A stretch of 64,000 nucleotides of DNA from Gnomoniopsis sp. IMI 355080 (GCA_027946555.1 JAPEVC010000038.1:124001-188000), one strand, 5' to 3'. Positions 22,001-33,711 are shown, counted from the first letter of the stretch. Notes: generated from the sequence alone by a model not told the origin. Numbers and translations are program-made.

Positions 22001-22710
22001 ATATTGTCGAGGACCTAAGCCTAGTCTGACACCGTATCGTTACTATTTTTGCTGTGCGCCGTCGGGTACATCGCAGCCTCGTGAGCAGTATCGCCTTGAC
22101 GTCTTCACGGCCATCCTCTTAGTCGTTACACCATCAGTCCGTGTTTTCTCTGACCAGCCAAAGCGCATCCGCACCATTGCCCCAGGCTGACAAGTACCAT
22201 TCCTACTGGAAGTATCATCGACATTGGAGCTGAATCAATCAACCTTATCGTAATCATCAGCAGCCAACATGCACTCAGCACAAATCCGTGCGTGGCACCA
22301 AGCAGGTCGTGTGACGTCCTGGTCGGCACTGGTCGGTACCTATCATCAGCGAGAGATGACCTGCCTATAAAAATAATCACAAGAATACGGCCCACAACAT
22401 AGACTACCTGCGTCGAATCAGGAGACAGTGGTGTTTGATTCCCATCGCCAAAACCCCCCGAAACAGCCTGATCAAAACCTCCGAACCGAAAGGACCGACC
22501 ACCACCTGCCTCACTTTGAACAAACCCGCCGGAGATCCCCAGGACATAAGCCGCCGCGACGCTCCACCCCTTTCAACTGCTCTTGAAATCCCATTCGCCT
22601 CCCCACCCCATCTGTCCCATCTTATCTTGTTTGTGAATCATCCCTCAAGTGCCTAATCTGGCTTTGCATTCGCACCTTGTTCTTATAAACGGCGACTCTG
22701 CAACTGGACG
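19090..22710. other. Gene-poor 3.6-kb segment
   Basis: No ORF here has recognisable content or a convincing exon chain. Short TACTTAGGTA-type fragments occur near 20000 and 21190. Base composition is not strongly AT-rich, so it is not an obvious RIP-degraded transposon. I see no terminal repeats, tRNA or rRNA gene. Confidence 0.45.
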
Positions 22711-23251
22711 ATGCCGCGCTGCAGACGCCAGAGCGGCAACGTTGCCAACGACGACGAATACGTCAGAGACCTTACGACCACACTCGAAAAGATAAGAATT
22801 GCATCTGTACGAGCAGAGTAAGTCCCACTCTTCTTTTGACGTTAAAAGGTTATCTATGGCTCCGTTTTCCCTTCCCCAGTATCGGTAGTCAGCAATTACA
22901 CCCCGCACCGCCCGCCAAGCTCTCAATACAGCACTTTGAGCCTTGTTCTTGGCGTCGTTTACCCGCTTCAATTCCACTTTTTTGGCTTATCCACTTTACT
23001 TGTTGCCTCTTCCTTATTTTTTGGCCTTAACAACGATCTTCGACCCCAAATCTCCCAACAAAAGCTTAGCAACACATCACTCACCTACTTTTTCCTTTCT
23101 CAACAGAGTACGCCGTACTATCAGTGAACAACAAGGCGGCCACAAACCACAAATTCGTATCAGGAAGACCACCTTCGTCTACCAGAAACCCTCGACTGGC
23201 CAATTTGCAAAATACTCTGTCAACAAGGTCATCTCGTTTAGCAACAAATAA
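22711..23251 (+). CDS. Small hypothetical protein (two exons) or leader of the next gene
   Basis: An ATG at 22711 opens 107 nt of coding-like sequence ending at a GTAAGT donor at 22818. Joining to the acceptor CAACAG at 23106 restores frame and gives AEVRRTISEQQGG, then a basic C-terminus to a stop at 23251: 83 residues in total. The 289-nt intron is long for this window. The product is charged and has no known motif. It ends 45 bp before the ATG of the Ayg1-like gene, so it could instead be the 5' UTR (with an upstream ORF) of that gene. Support is limited to splice consensus and frame continuity. Confidence 0.3.
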
Positions 23252-23295
23252 ACCTAGCGTTTGAACCACCATACGCAAGCGGAAAACGAGACGTC

Positions 23296-24722
23296 ATGTC
23301 GCCAGCCCGCCTTAGCGTCGAGGATATGTCCGAATCTGACCTCAGCTTCGAGGGCTTGTGGCCAGCTCAACCAAACAAGAAGCAAAAGATGCAGCCAACC
23401 GAGGACAATTTCGACATGTTTGACGATATTGAGTCTCTCTGGGAGACGAGGTGGAAGTCAGCAGTGAGCAGTGTTCCGAAAATAAACGTTCTTCATCTAC
23501 CCCAGACCAAGTTTCTAACAAGTTCCCACAGTGCAAACGCCGCCAAGCTCCCTTTCAGGACGCCTCGTACTTGGACTTTGCCCCACTCTTCGCGTCTCTT
23601 CTTCAGCGCGGCATCACCACCACCCGTTCCCCACTCTTCACCCAGGCCCTTCTCACCGCCGCCACCACCATCGCCGACGACGCCACCATTACTGCTCAAA
23701 CAAACCCAGCCCTCGCCTCCCAGCAACTCCTCAACGCATGCGCACTCCTGCGCGTAGCCCGCTACCCCCCGTCTGCTTCTTCCTCTGAATCCGAGCAGCC
23801 GCCATGTCCCCTCAAGCAGGAGGCCCGCACCCTGCAAAGGGCCTATCACGCGCGTGCCTCACGGTTGTGGAACACCGATAGCCCGCTGGACGAGGTCCTC
23901 ATCCCGCACGTGCACGGTGCGACCGAGGAGATGCTTGTCGGCGGCCGTATGGCGGCGCGGCGGGCGCAGATCCCTGCGCTTGTGCGAGTACCGCTCGAGA
24001 CGCTGCTCACGGGCCAGGCGTGTCCGGCGGCGGTCATTGTGAGCAGTGACCGGATGGGCTGCACGGAGACGTGCGAGCGCGTGCTGGCACGCGGGTGGGC
24101 TGCCGTCGTGGTGGACGGGCCCGGCCGTGGGGAGTGTCCTGTGAGTGAGGGCGAGGGCGAGGAGGGCCTGTGGCGCAGTATTTTGGGCTGGATGGCGGCG
24201 ATGGGATTCTATGATATGGAGAATGTGGTGGTGATTGGTGAAGGCGGCGCCGCGCTTCGCGTGGCTGGAACTGTGGGGGAGAGGCTGAGGGGCGTCGTTG
24301 CGTTCCTCGACCGGACAGAGTCGGTGGATGAGGAGATGGAGGCTACGTTGTTTGAAGCCCCGCCGCTGTGCCCGAGTCTCGTGGTCAATGAGAGCACGAG
24401 CTACGCCAAGTCGAACGGCCTATGGACGCCCGTTAAAGACGAGGAAGAGACACCATCTCACGACAGCCAACACAGCGATCTCTACGTCTTTGGCACAGAG
24501 CATGCTGCATGTATTAGCCAGCTGCATACGACCGGGCAGGCTCAGATCTATGCCTGGGTTGGGGATCTCATGGCGGGACGCCCGGGTGGTTATTTCTGGA
24601 CGGTGATCCCAGCGCTGGAGAAGATGGCGGGTGCAATGACTGGCCGATTTGAGCGAGAACTCACACCGCCATCGCCTGAGGAGTTGGTCGAGACGACGTC
24701 TATTACTGCTGTGCTGATATAA
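23296..24722 (+). CDS. Ayg1-like alpha/beta-hydrolase family protein lacking the nucleophile serine
   Basis: Exons 23296-23463 and 23532-24722 flank a 68-nt intron and give 452 residues. After an acidic N-terminus the order of blocks follows the fungal Ayg1/FrsA-like hydrolase family: ESLWETRWKSAC with PFQDASYLDFAPLF, then ALLRVARYP, EVLIPHVHGA, VPLETLL, and ARGWAAVVVDGPGRGECP. Ayg1 enzymes shorten a heptaketide precursor in DHN-melanin synthesis. At the nucleophile elbow, where relatives have G-x-S-x-G, this protein reads VVVIGEGGAALRV, so serine is replaced. A Ser/Glu-rich insertion (SASSSESEQPP) and a divergent C-terminal third are also unlike the enzymes. It is probably a non-catalytic relative, or it uses another residue. 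The frame is open and intact. Confidence 0.72.
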
Positions 24723-24906
24723 TGGATTTCGGGATTTGCTTTTCAGCGGGCGCAACTTGGAGGGTGTCTACTCAAGGTTTGGATTAGCATATACGTTGTA
24801 TCTCCAGGTGGCTCTTGACAGCTCCGTACAATCAACATGAATTCAACATTGATTTCTATGAAAATGCGTCTATATCGTCCAATAGCTGGGGCTTTAATTA
24901 TATGTT

Positions 24907-25793
24907 CTACCTTCCCATCCACCCGCCATCTACAGTGAGGGTATGCCCACTCATATAGGCTCCTGCCTTACTCGCCAAAAAGACCGCAGGACCCTTGAAG
25001 TCGTCAGGCGTCCCCCACCTCCCCGCAGGTATCCTCTCGCTAATGGCCTTTAGCCTCTCCGGGTTGTTCAACAACGCCTCGTTCATATCCGTGGCAATAT
25101 ACCCAGGCGCAATACAGTTGACTGTAATCCCCCTCGACGTCCACTCATTCGCAAACGTCTTGGTGATCTGCGCCACACCACCTTTACTCGCCGCATAGGC
25201 CGGCACGGTCACACCGCCCTGGAACGTCAGCAGACTGCCAAAGTTGATGATGGAGCCCACGCGGCCGGTGGTGCTGTGCTCGGGCAGCTGCAGCATGTGC
25301 GCGGCGACGTCGCGGCACAGCGTAAAGGGTGTGTTGAGGTTGACCTGGATGACGTCGTTGAAGTCAGAGTCCGGGAAGACTTCCGAAGGGTGTCGTCGCT
25401 GGATGCCGGCGCAGTTGACGAGAATGCGGATCTGGTGGCCGTCGGCGAGGACGCGCGGGACGATCGAGGCGACTTCTGCGGGGGAGGCGAGGTCGGCGGT
25501 GTAGAGGTGTGCTTTGCGACCGAGGGTTTCGATGGCGGTTTTGGTGGCTTGGTTGGAGGTGTCGCGCTGGTGACAATGTTAGTCCGGGACTCGCCCCATC
25601 TTGCAAAACACCTCATGGCGAGGTCGTCAATAAGAAAAAAGAGGAGGGAGTGAGTGAGTTTCACCTGGACGAGGATGATGTCTGCGCCGGCTTCAGCGAG
25701 GGCGATGGCGACAGAGGCGCCAATGCCTCGTGTTGCGCCGGTTACGAGAGCAGTCTGCCCTTCAAGGGAGAAAAGAGCCTGGGTAGCCGCCAT
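24907..25793 (-). CDS. Short-chain dehydrogenase, KduD-like (2-deoxy-D-gluconate 3-dehydrogenase type)
   Basis: Exon 1 is 25665-25793 and exon 2 is 24907-25566, with a 98-nt intron joined in phase 0, giving 262 residues. The NAD(P)-binding loop is TGATRGIG at 18-25. The catalytic residues are Ser154 (INFGSLLTF), Tyr167 and Lys171 (YAASKGG), with the NCAG motif at 94-97. The C-terminus GHTLTVDGGWMGR is typical of the 2-deoxy-D-gluconate 3-dehydrogenase (KduD) branch of classical SDRs, which act on uronate-derived keto-sugars. The stop lies 184 bp beyond the stop of the Ayg1-like gene, so the two converge. It is divergent from the polyol dehydrogenase gene on the other side. The exact substrate is inferred only. 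Confidence 0.88.
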
Positions 25794-26350
25794 CGTGATG
25801 TGTATGCTTTGCCAACCGCAGTGAAGCGTCCGTGAGAATTCCCCAGGTATTCTGCGCTCCCCAGGTCCAGGGTCAAATTGCCGGTTGATACTTTTTATTC
25901 TGATGCAGCCAAAGTCACGATACCTTCAATTCTCAGAAATTCTTTGGCAATCCGATCAACATCATAAGTTCAATTGGTCATCCATAGTTCAATCTAGGCA
26001 ACATGAATCAGCGAGTGAAGACACCCACCATGGGACATCCGATGCAGGCGTAGCGTTCGAACCCCACCAAGCGGCAATCCTCGGCGAAGAGGTCCCAAAG
26101 ATGCCCCTCATTTGCTCGCCCTGAAAAAGTTGGGGGAGGAGCACCTCCCACGTCTGCCACTGCTCCCCCGTGCGGGGTTCAGGGACAGGGGTACCCTGAG
26201 CAGCGCGCAGTGGGGAGGAGACTTTGTGACGTACGAAATACTCTACAACTAATTATACTCTGTAATAATAGCAAGTTGAGAATTTGGAGAAGGGATCGAT
26301 TTCTTTTCTGCTTTCAGGAACCGTCATATCTTGAACAGCTTTATGAGTAC
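25794..26350. other. Intergenic, no supported gene
   Basis: About 560 bp upstream of the SDR gene. A G/C-rich stretch with imperfect inverted repeats around GGGGAGGAG lies at about 26120-26220. No gene was seen. Confidence 0.45.
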
Positions 26351-26665
26351 TCATGCACAAGCATACGTCGAGAGGTATGAGTGAGCTCTGAGGGTATTGA
26401 ATACGTTGGCCAAGAACTCTGCACGAGAAGGGTCGTCGTGAACGAATAAACCGCGTAAGTATTGTTCCATCGGGCAATCAATCAGTCGACAGGCGACCTC
26501 TCTCCACCCCCGCGGGATGAAATAAATGGAGACTTTCCTATTAAGCACAAGCAGGTAGTCAAGCTGTGATCCTGACACAACGGCTTCGGGCGAATGCACC
26601 TCATTCCAGACCAGCTGTACGGGTGCTCCTGGTTCGATATCGGAGTAAAAGTCCTCCCACTCCAA
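26351..26665 (-). CDS. Small hypothetical protein
   Basis: An uninterrupted 104-codon frame beginning MEWEDFYSDIEPGAPVQLVW. Its composition is protein-like, with YLLVLNRKVSIYFIPRGWRE and a Cys-containing C-terminus, but it has no motif I recognise. It lies between the divergent SDR and polyol dehydrogenase genes, about 240 bp from the latter. It could be a lineage-specific gene, a fragment of an older gene, or chance. Confidence 0.3.
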   Translation of the reverse strand: MEWEDFYSDIEPGAPVQLVWNEVHSPEAVVSGSQLDYLLVLNRKVSIYFIPRGWREVACRLIDCPMEQYLRGLFVHDDPSRAEFLANVFNTLRAHSYLSTYACA

Positions 26666-26900
26666 TTCTTAGCAATTCATAATAGTGCATCGTGGTCCTG
26701 GCTCAGTAGAAGGATGAGATCCACATCTGCCCCTCGCTCTTGTGACTACTCTGCGCTCGTGAAGCTATTCTGACTTTCTTCCAAGAACCTTCCTCATATC
26801 CACTTCTAGTAGCTACCTAAGTATCGTAGTCTGTTATTCTCCTCACGACTACTGTCTTCTTTTTTGAAGCTCTACAGCCCAGCCTCTATCCCAAAAAACA

Positions 26901-28159
26901 ATGGCTACCCAAACAGTAAGAGCCTCCGTGCTCCACGGTGCAAAAGACTTGAGAGTGGTAAGTAGCTCGATCAGACTTCACCGCGAAGTAAGCCCTCGAC
27001 GCATCCCACAGCCTCTTACACTGTCCCCAGGAAGAACGAACCCTCCCCGCTCTCGCCCCAACCGACGTCCTCGTCAAAGTGCGCTCCACGGGCCTCTGCG
27101 GCTCCGACCTGCACTACTTTTCCCACTTCCGTAACGGCGACATCCAAGTCCGCCAACCCTTGACCCTCGGCCACGAATCCGCCGGCACCATCACCGCCGT
27201 CGGCGCAGACGTCACCTCCCTCGCGGTGGGCGACAACGTCGCCCTCGAGGTCGGCCTGCCCTGTAACCAGTGCTCGCTGTGCGCCCAGGGCCGCTACAAC
27301 ATCTGCAAGGCCATGTCGTTCCGCTCCTCGGCCAAGTCGTTCCCGCACGCCCAGGGCACGCTGCAGGACACCGTCGCGCACCCGGCCGCGTTCGTGCACA
27401 AGCTCCCCGCCGGCGTGCCGCTCGAGATGGGCGCGCTGGTCGAGCCGCTGAGCGTCGCCTTGCACGCGGGCGACCGGGCCGCGTTGCCGGACAAGGCGAC
27501 TGTCTTGGTGCTGGGCGCGGGCGCGGTGGGGCTGTTGTGTTGTGCGGTGGCCAAAGTGCTGGGCGCAAAGAGGGTGGTGGTGGCGGATATCAATGTCGAT
27601 CGTGTGCAATGGGCCAAGGATAAGGGCTTTGCGGACAGTAGTGTTGTGGTGCCCATGAAGAGGCCGGAGGGAATCGATGCGAAGCTGGACTTTGCGAAGG
27701 AGGTGGCTGGGTTGGTGGGTGCCGAACTGGATGGCAGTGAGGTGGACGTTACTTTTGAGTGCACGGGAGTGGAGAGCTGTTTGCAGGCTGCAATTTACGT
27801 GAGTTGTATTTTTGCTACTGTCATCAAGCAAGAGGTGTTGTGAAAGCTAACTGTGTATACAGTCTACCCAACCTGGCGGCAAGATCCTCATCATCGGCAT
27901 GGGAAACCCTATCCAGACGCTGCCCATATCAGCCGCCTCCCTGAAAGAAGTTGATTTGGTCGGCGTGTTCCGGTATGCAAATACCTACCCCAGGGTCATT
28001 GAATTGCTGGCGAGCAAGAACCCGCTCCTCCCACCTGTTGAGGAGTTGATCACACATCGGTATGAAAACTTGGACAGCATCCCTGAGGCGTTTGAGATGG
28101 CGGGCAAAGTAAAAGATGACAAGGGAAATTTGGTACTCAAGGTCATGGTCAACATGTAG
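26901..28159 (+). CDS. Zinc-dependent polyol dehydrogenase (xylitol/sorbitol dehydrogenase type)
   Basis: Exons 26901-26957, 27031-27798 and 27863-28159 encode 373 residues; introns are 73 and 64 nt, the second with a GCTAAC branch point. This is a medium-chain dehydrogenase. The catalytic zinc ligands are Cys42 (GLCGSDLHYF) and His67-Glu68 (LGHES). The structural-zinc cysteines are at 97, 100, 103 and 111. The Rossmann loop is GAGAVG at 181-186. Asp205 (VVVADINVD) at the end of the second strand predicts NAD+ preference. Such enzymes oxidise xylitol or sorbitol to the ketose in pentose and polyol catabolism. It converges with the aldo-keto reductase gene, with 145 bp between stops, so the two enzymes of a reductase/dehydrogenase polyol pathway are side by side. 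Confidence 0.92.
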
Positions 28160-28304
28160 ACAGACACCAACAAACATATCGAGACTTGAGTAGAGGAGCA
28201 AGAAAAGTTATTCGTCATTCAGACCGGCAAGACTTTTACTTTTGAATGCAGTTGACTCTATCGTATTGCTCTATTCAGATTTATCTCTGTCCGCCCATGT
28301 ACAC

Positions 28305-29462
28305 TTATGACTTGTCCGGGAAGCCGAAATCGATGCCAAAGGGCGGGTACACATAACGCTGCACCTTGCCGGCCTTCTCGAGCTCTTCACCGTACTCGTT
28401 CAGAAGCTTTACGTCCTCCTCATCCAGCTTGACCAGCTTGAGATTAGACTCGATACGAGCCGGCGTGACAGATTTGGCCAGCACGACAGTCTCGCGGGGA
28501 ACTATAATGACGGTCAGCAAATCCAAATATTCTCACAAATCCTGGACTTCCAAAATCAGGCAAGCATAAAGAATGATAGCAACTTACTATGCCAACTCAA
28601 CAACACCGCCGCCGGCTCCACGCTATGCTTCGCCGCAACCTTCTTGATCTTCTCCTCCTCGAACAACGGGCCGCCCGTGCTGCCCAACGGACTATACGCC
28701 ATAAGCCGAATGCCCTTCGACTTGCACAGCTTATAAATATCATTCTGCGGCAGGGCAGGGTGGTTCTCAATCTGGTTCACCGCGGGCACAATCTTGGCCA
28801 CCTTGAGCAGCTCCTCCAGATACCGCACAGAGTAGTTGCTCACGCCCACGGCGCGCGCCTTGCCCGTAGGAATCAGCGCCTCCATCTGCTTCCACGTGTC
28901 GGTGTGGTGGTAGCCGTCCTTGATGATATCGCGCTCGCCGTTGGGCAGTTTGGGGAACTTGTCGTCGTTGCCCTCCGGGTTCATCAGGAGGGGCCAGTGT
29001 ACGAGGTACAGGTCCACGTAGTTGAGTCCAAGGGCTGAGAGGGATTTCTCAAGGCCGAGGGACACACGGGTGTTGTAGGTTGTCCTAGGTAAGAGGTCAG
29101 GAAGGAGTGCTTTCATAAAAGAGGAGATTGCATTGGGCTTGAAGTTTGTATTTACCAGACTTTAGTCACAACAAAGACATCCTCACGCTTCACGATGCCC
29201 TCTTTGATGGCTTTCGCGAGACCTTGGCCGACTTCGGCTTCGTTGCCGTAGCAGTATGCGCAGTCGAGTAGACGGTATCCAACCTTGAGCGCATGGTAAA
29301 CTCCTTCAGCCACGACACCGGGAGCAGCTTGCCATGTGCCTGTAGGGTACTTGTGAGCTTCTTGTCTGCTGGGGCTGTAATGACGATGCTGGAGCTATTC
29401 ATACCGTAACCAACAGCTGGGATCTTGGCCCCGGTATTGAGGGGGAAAGTCAAGTCTGCCAT
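28305..29462 (-). CDS. Aldo-keto reductase (aldose/glyceraldehyde reductase type)
   Basis: Four exons, 29405-29462, 29156-29339, 28588-29084 and 28305-28501, with introns of 65, 71 and 86 nt, give 311 residues. The complete AKR tetrad is present: Asp45, Tyr50, Lys79 and His110 (contexts LLDCAYCYGNE, VTKVW, YLVHWP). The C-terminal IPRETVVLAKSVTPARIESN carries the NADPH-binding region. The protein belongs to the AKR group of NADPH aldose, D-xylose and glyceraldehyde reductases. Together with the convergent polyol dehydrogenase it could carry out aldose to polyol to ketose conversion. All splice joins keep frame and the start MADLTFPLNTG is typical. Confidence 0.92.
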
Positions 29463-30262
29463 GGTGTAGAGTGTTGTTAGTCTTGAGAAGATATAAGCAG
29501 ACGCGGTGTCGTGTGGTTGCAAGTAAGCACTCTCTTGGTACTCGAAGAGATCGTGTAAATGTCAATTGGACAGCTAAGAGGAAAGTAAATAAGGGAAAGA
29601 TCCAAGAACCTTCGCAATTGTAGGCTAACAGCCCTCCGGCCCCGGATAATTGCTCACCTTGGGGACCCCCCATTACGTCCAACTCTGCCCCTCCCCCGCT
29701 ATTGCCAAGCTCTGGGGTTTCAAGGACCCTCTATTTCGCACCGCTCTCCGCCCCACGAAAGCCAGGCGGGCTGGGCGGGTATCCCAACTCGGAGCAAATC
29801 GCCGATTGATGCAGCTCCTGCGAATCGTGGCCTGGTGGACCTTGGCTTCGGTGTTATTGGCGCCGATCTACGTATACGTGCCTGCTCAGATGCGCGATGA
29901 TGTCGGATGCCCAAAGAGAGAAGCAGATCATTAGCATAGCTTATCTAATAGGTTCCTGGATGGCTCTGCTTCGAGATTATGCTTGGCTATAAGCATCTAC
30001 ATTTCTCACGCACGAGGTGGCGCGTCAGACCGTGCCAGGACATCCAGAGCTTGTATGAAGGAAATTAAATAAGCGGCTATCATCCGCCATGCGTCTATTC
30101 ATGGTCTGGTCTTGGACGCCATATTATATCAAATACGCCGTAATGTCTTCTCTATGCCTGTTCTACAGGAGTGCCAGTTGCAGCTCGGCGATCCCGAGGC
30201 GAGGTCATCATATCAGTACAAGGGAAAAGGTATCAAAACATTTGATGCGGGATGTCACCCAT
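29463..30262. other. Intergenic, AKR promoter and Sed5 3' region
   Basis: About 800 bp. No supported gene. The ORFs are short and without motif. Confidence 0.5.
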
Positions 30263-31425
30263 CTATCCTGCAATCAAAACCCAGAGACTGTATGTTTAGG
30301 TTAGCAAAGGTCCATCTTGAAAAGAAAAACACGCACACGGGCAAGCTTACAGGAAGAAAATCATCATGACACCAAACATCTTTGCCAACAACCACCTGTT
30401 CGAGGAAACCCTGCCCCAGTACTTCAGCAGCTCTCGCTGAGCACCAGACACATTGTCCACGACGTCCTCGGTATTGGCATCTATTCGCTCACTGTGCAAA
30501 CAGTTAGCGCTGTCTCGAAATTCTCGACCAGCAGTTTGGAAAACTCACATCATCTCGCTCTGCTCTGAAACCATGGTCGCCAATTGTCCAAATATACTAC
30601 CCAGCTCGGTGATGGTCTTCTCGATAGCCTCGATCGCCTCTCCTCTTTGGCTGATATAGGCATTTTGGGGCTGCGCCTCCTCCATCATCAACAGCTGCTG
30701 ATCACCCACCACAGGGTTCAGCTCCAAGGTATCACCGCCAGGTACCGGCGTGCCCGTTTTTGGCGAACCATACAGCGGGCTCGCGGATGATTGCACGGGC
30801 AATTGGGCAGTACCAGACACGGAGCTCAGAAAGTTCTCTTGCCTCGACCGGCTGGCCTGTATCGTCTTTGTGCGCAGCTCCAGCGTCTCGCGGAATGACG
30901 CACTCACGTCCGTCAGCTTGCCCTGTAGCAGCAGCACTACATTCTTGTTATGCTCCGACTCCTGACCTCGCGGCCCGGATGTCTTGACCACACCCTGCAG
31001 GCCTGCGATCTGCTGGTTCAGCGACGACAGATCCTGCTTGATGACGAAGGTGAGCTCGTTGATCTCGACAGGGTTGTCGAACAGGGTCTTTCGACGGGCG
31101 AGTTGGGCAAGCTTCTCAAGCTTGCCCATGGTGGCTGAGATGCCGCGGCCTATCCCGGCAGCCTGTCGCGCAAAGTCGGAGCGGCGGGGCTGGCGAGAGC
31201 CATCTGCGTCGGCCTTTTGTGCATCGGTGAGGAGGGAGCGTCGTTGAGCGCCGACTTTCGATTGGGCTTGTCGTCGTTGCGCCTGGGCTAATATGGATTT
31301 GAACTGTGACGTAGGTCAGTACTGAGGGCTCGGGCGTTGGCCGATGTGGATGCGTAGATGCGGATTGGAGCGGTGACGTCGCGTCGTACCTCTGAGGTTC
31401 GGTCTTGAATGTTTGTGACAGCCAT
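30263..31425 (-). CDS. SED5: Syntaxin-5-type t-SNARE of the Golgi
   Basis: Exons 31390-31425, 30549-31303, 30351-30491 and 30263-30287 encode 318 residues. The start MAVTNIQDRTSEFKS is the family's Sly1-binding N-peptide, assembled by the first splice. An N-terminal helical (Habc) region follows (LAQLARRKTLFDNPVEINEL). The SNARE motif is ITELGSIFGQLATMVSEQ, with the zero-layer Gln, continuing ERIDANTEDVVDN. The last exon is only 25 nt and completes the membrane anchor MMIFFLLWVLIAG at the extreme C-terminus. The protein is the Qa-SNARE for ER-to-Golgi and intra-Golgi fusion. All joins are in frame. This is a core gene and gives a reliable check that sequence quality here is good. Confidence 0.95.
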
Positions 31426-33711
31426 GGCGATGATTTGGTTATTAGATTCGGTAGGTGACCGAGAGTAAATGAAAGGCGAAACCCGAAAGAGCGTCCTTGT
31501 TTGTTCGAGCAATGGTAGTCGTAGGTGAAAGCGAGCGGCCTGCGCGGCAAGGGTCGCGGATGGGAGTGTGGTGGTGGTGGTGGTAGTGGTGCAGAAGTCA
31601 GAGCCGAGAAGAAAAGTATAATAGTCTTTGATAGGAAGGTTTCGAAGCGACGAGGTCTGTATGGTCGGCCGGTGATTGTGATAAGCAGGCGATGAATGGA
31701 ATAGTCGAGGGATGACACTCGTGGCAGGTCGCAGTCTGTGCCCGTGGATCCCGTCGCAACTAGCCGGATGTCGTAGTATTAAAAAAGTCGGTACCTTTTG
31801 AGAATGAAACCCCTGATCGCGGTTACGATACGATATATATGTCGAAGTCAAGTCGAGTCTGGCGCGCCAACGGGATTGGAAGAGAGATTGGATGCTGGTG
31901 GTCAACTGGAAAGGAAATTGCTTTAGGAATGGGATGCAAAAGGCTCAAGAAGCGCTGCGATGGTTTGGCACACGTGGAAGTTCCCGGAGATCAAATTCAG
32001 CTGTTTGGCAAATTGTTAGTGCATTGTATGACACCGGTACCTGTGCCTTATTAGTACCCGGAGCAGCAGCTAAAAAGGGGGCCCGGTTTCTACTGCGTAC
32101 CTCTGTACTTGAAGGCACCTGCAGGTATCGTTCCCACAGAATTGTCCAGGTGGGCTTCAACTTGAAACTCTTTGCCCATATGTCTCCAAGATCAGATGGA
32201 CTGCCTGTCTCTCTCTCTCTTTTTTTCACCCCATGTTTGCCATCACTGCGAATGGATGCAAGGGCGGATTAGAGGTGGCGAGCAGCCTCCGCTGGGACCC
32301 ACGAGGCGGGATTTCGGACGACATCTGAGAACCGGGCTCCCTCCTCCCGCGTGCAACAATATCGAGATCACTTGACTCAAACTTTGACGGCGCGCTATCA
32401 AGACACTCCGTGCTTTTGTTCCCAAACAAGATCGACACAGTTTCCCTGTAACTTGTTGAAGAACCGGAGAACACACCCAGGAGAGAGCAATCGAAAGTCC
32501 ACGTGGCTATGGGATACCTAGTACATGCCAGGCTTGGGTCCAGACCTGAAAAGTTTGAACCCTTTGTGCAATACACTCGTGTCCGTCGATGCGAATATCC
32601 ACTCTCTAGACTTAAACGTGGAGACTCAACATCAAATTGATCATTTCTAAGAATAGCCTGTCGGGCGGGCGAAGGGCCCCATCAAGAACGATCCGGGTAC
32701 TTGGCTAATAAACCATATATTCGAACCAGAAGAATTTGTTTGGTCGCTGCAGGTCAGTCCATCTTCAGGCTAACACCGACTTGACACTCGGCTAGACGTT
32801 GCTTCCCTTTGTGTGCAGCTAGCTGTCCGCTTGCATTGGCAATTTAGCAACGGCTTTTTCTCCAGGGGGGCTTCTAAGACATCACCCATCCCTCGGTACG
32901 CGAAATGTCATACAATAGATTGCCCGATCGAGCCGCTCTGTCTGTCTCTCTGTGTCTCTCATGTGCGCTCTCGTTAGTTGAGGTCGACTTGCCAATTTTG
33001 GGGACTTTCGTCGTGTTTCTGTTCCAGATTCTTGGTATTCGTGTACATACGCAGGTAGTCGAAGGGGTTCCCCGGCTCACCGCGTCATGCGTGCCAATTT
33101 GAATTTCCAAGCCACATGAGAGGATCGCCATTGCAGCAGGCTAATCACCGCTGCTCGTCTAACTACCTGGCTGCCCACCTACGTAGGCGCTCTCTCTCTC
33201 TGTATCACAGTCCTCTGCCAGATCCGTCCCACTCCGGGATGTTGGCTTCATCATTCTCATTATCATAGCGGTATTATACCTCATTTCGTCACTCTTTCCA
33301 CGCATCTGTGCTTGTCTGCTATTCAACGAGGCACGAGGAGGAACTATCCTCGGCCTTCGAATGAAACATCCCGCCGGCTGCGCCCATTGTGGATATCTCT
33401 CCACTTACTGTACCCTTTGTCTGTCACCTCACGAGTCGTCATCATCCGTTTATCTGTCGATTGGCAACCAACTCCTCTTGCGCAGCCACTCTCGACTTGG
33501 GCTCGTAGGCATAGAACACTTCGTGCTACGTGCATAGAACCCTTTCTGAGCGCCGGTCCTGGTTCAAGCTTCTGCAAGACACGGCATAATAGTATTACGA
33601 CAGAGTTGTCGCAAGCCCTATCTCTGAATTATCGGCTTCAAAACCCCAAAAGTCATTGCGAGTCAGAAGATAGTTACGCGGCACGGCGCATCGCGCAAGA
33701 GATAGCTCAAC
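31426..33711. other. Divergent promoter region with CT-rich tracts
   Basis: About 2.3 kb between Sed5 and the disordered-protein gene. CT-rich tracts occur near 32208-32226 and 33190-33201, a common feature of fungal promoters. The frame open upstream of 33712 is fortuitous. No other gene was supported. Confidence 0.5.

Noticed and set aside
26120..26220. G/C-rich inverted repeats as a possible transposon end
   Set aside because: Repeats are short and imperfect, with no target duplication or internal coding sequence.
33312..33711. In-frame upstream extension of the 33.7-kb disordered protein
   Set aside because: The conserved N-terminal block is reached naturally by splicing from the ATG at 33712; the upstream frame reads like leader sequence.
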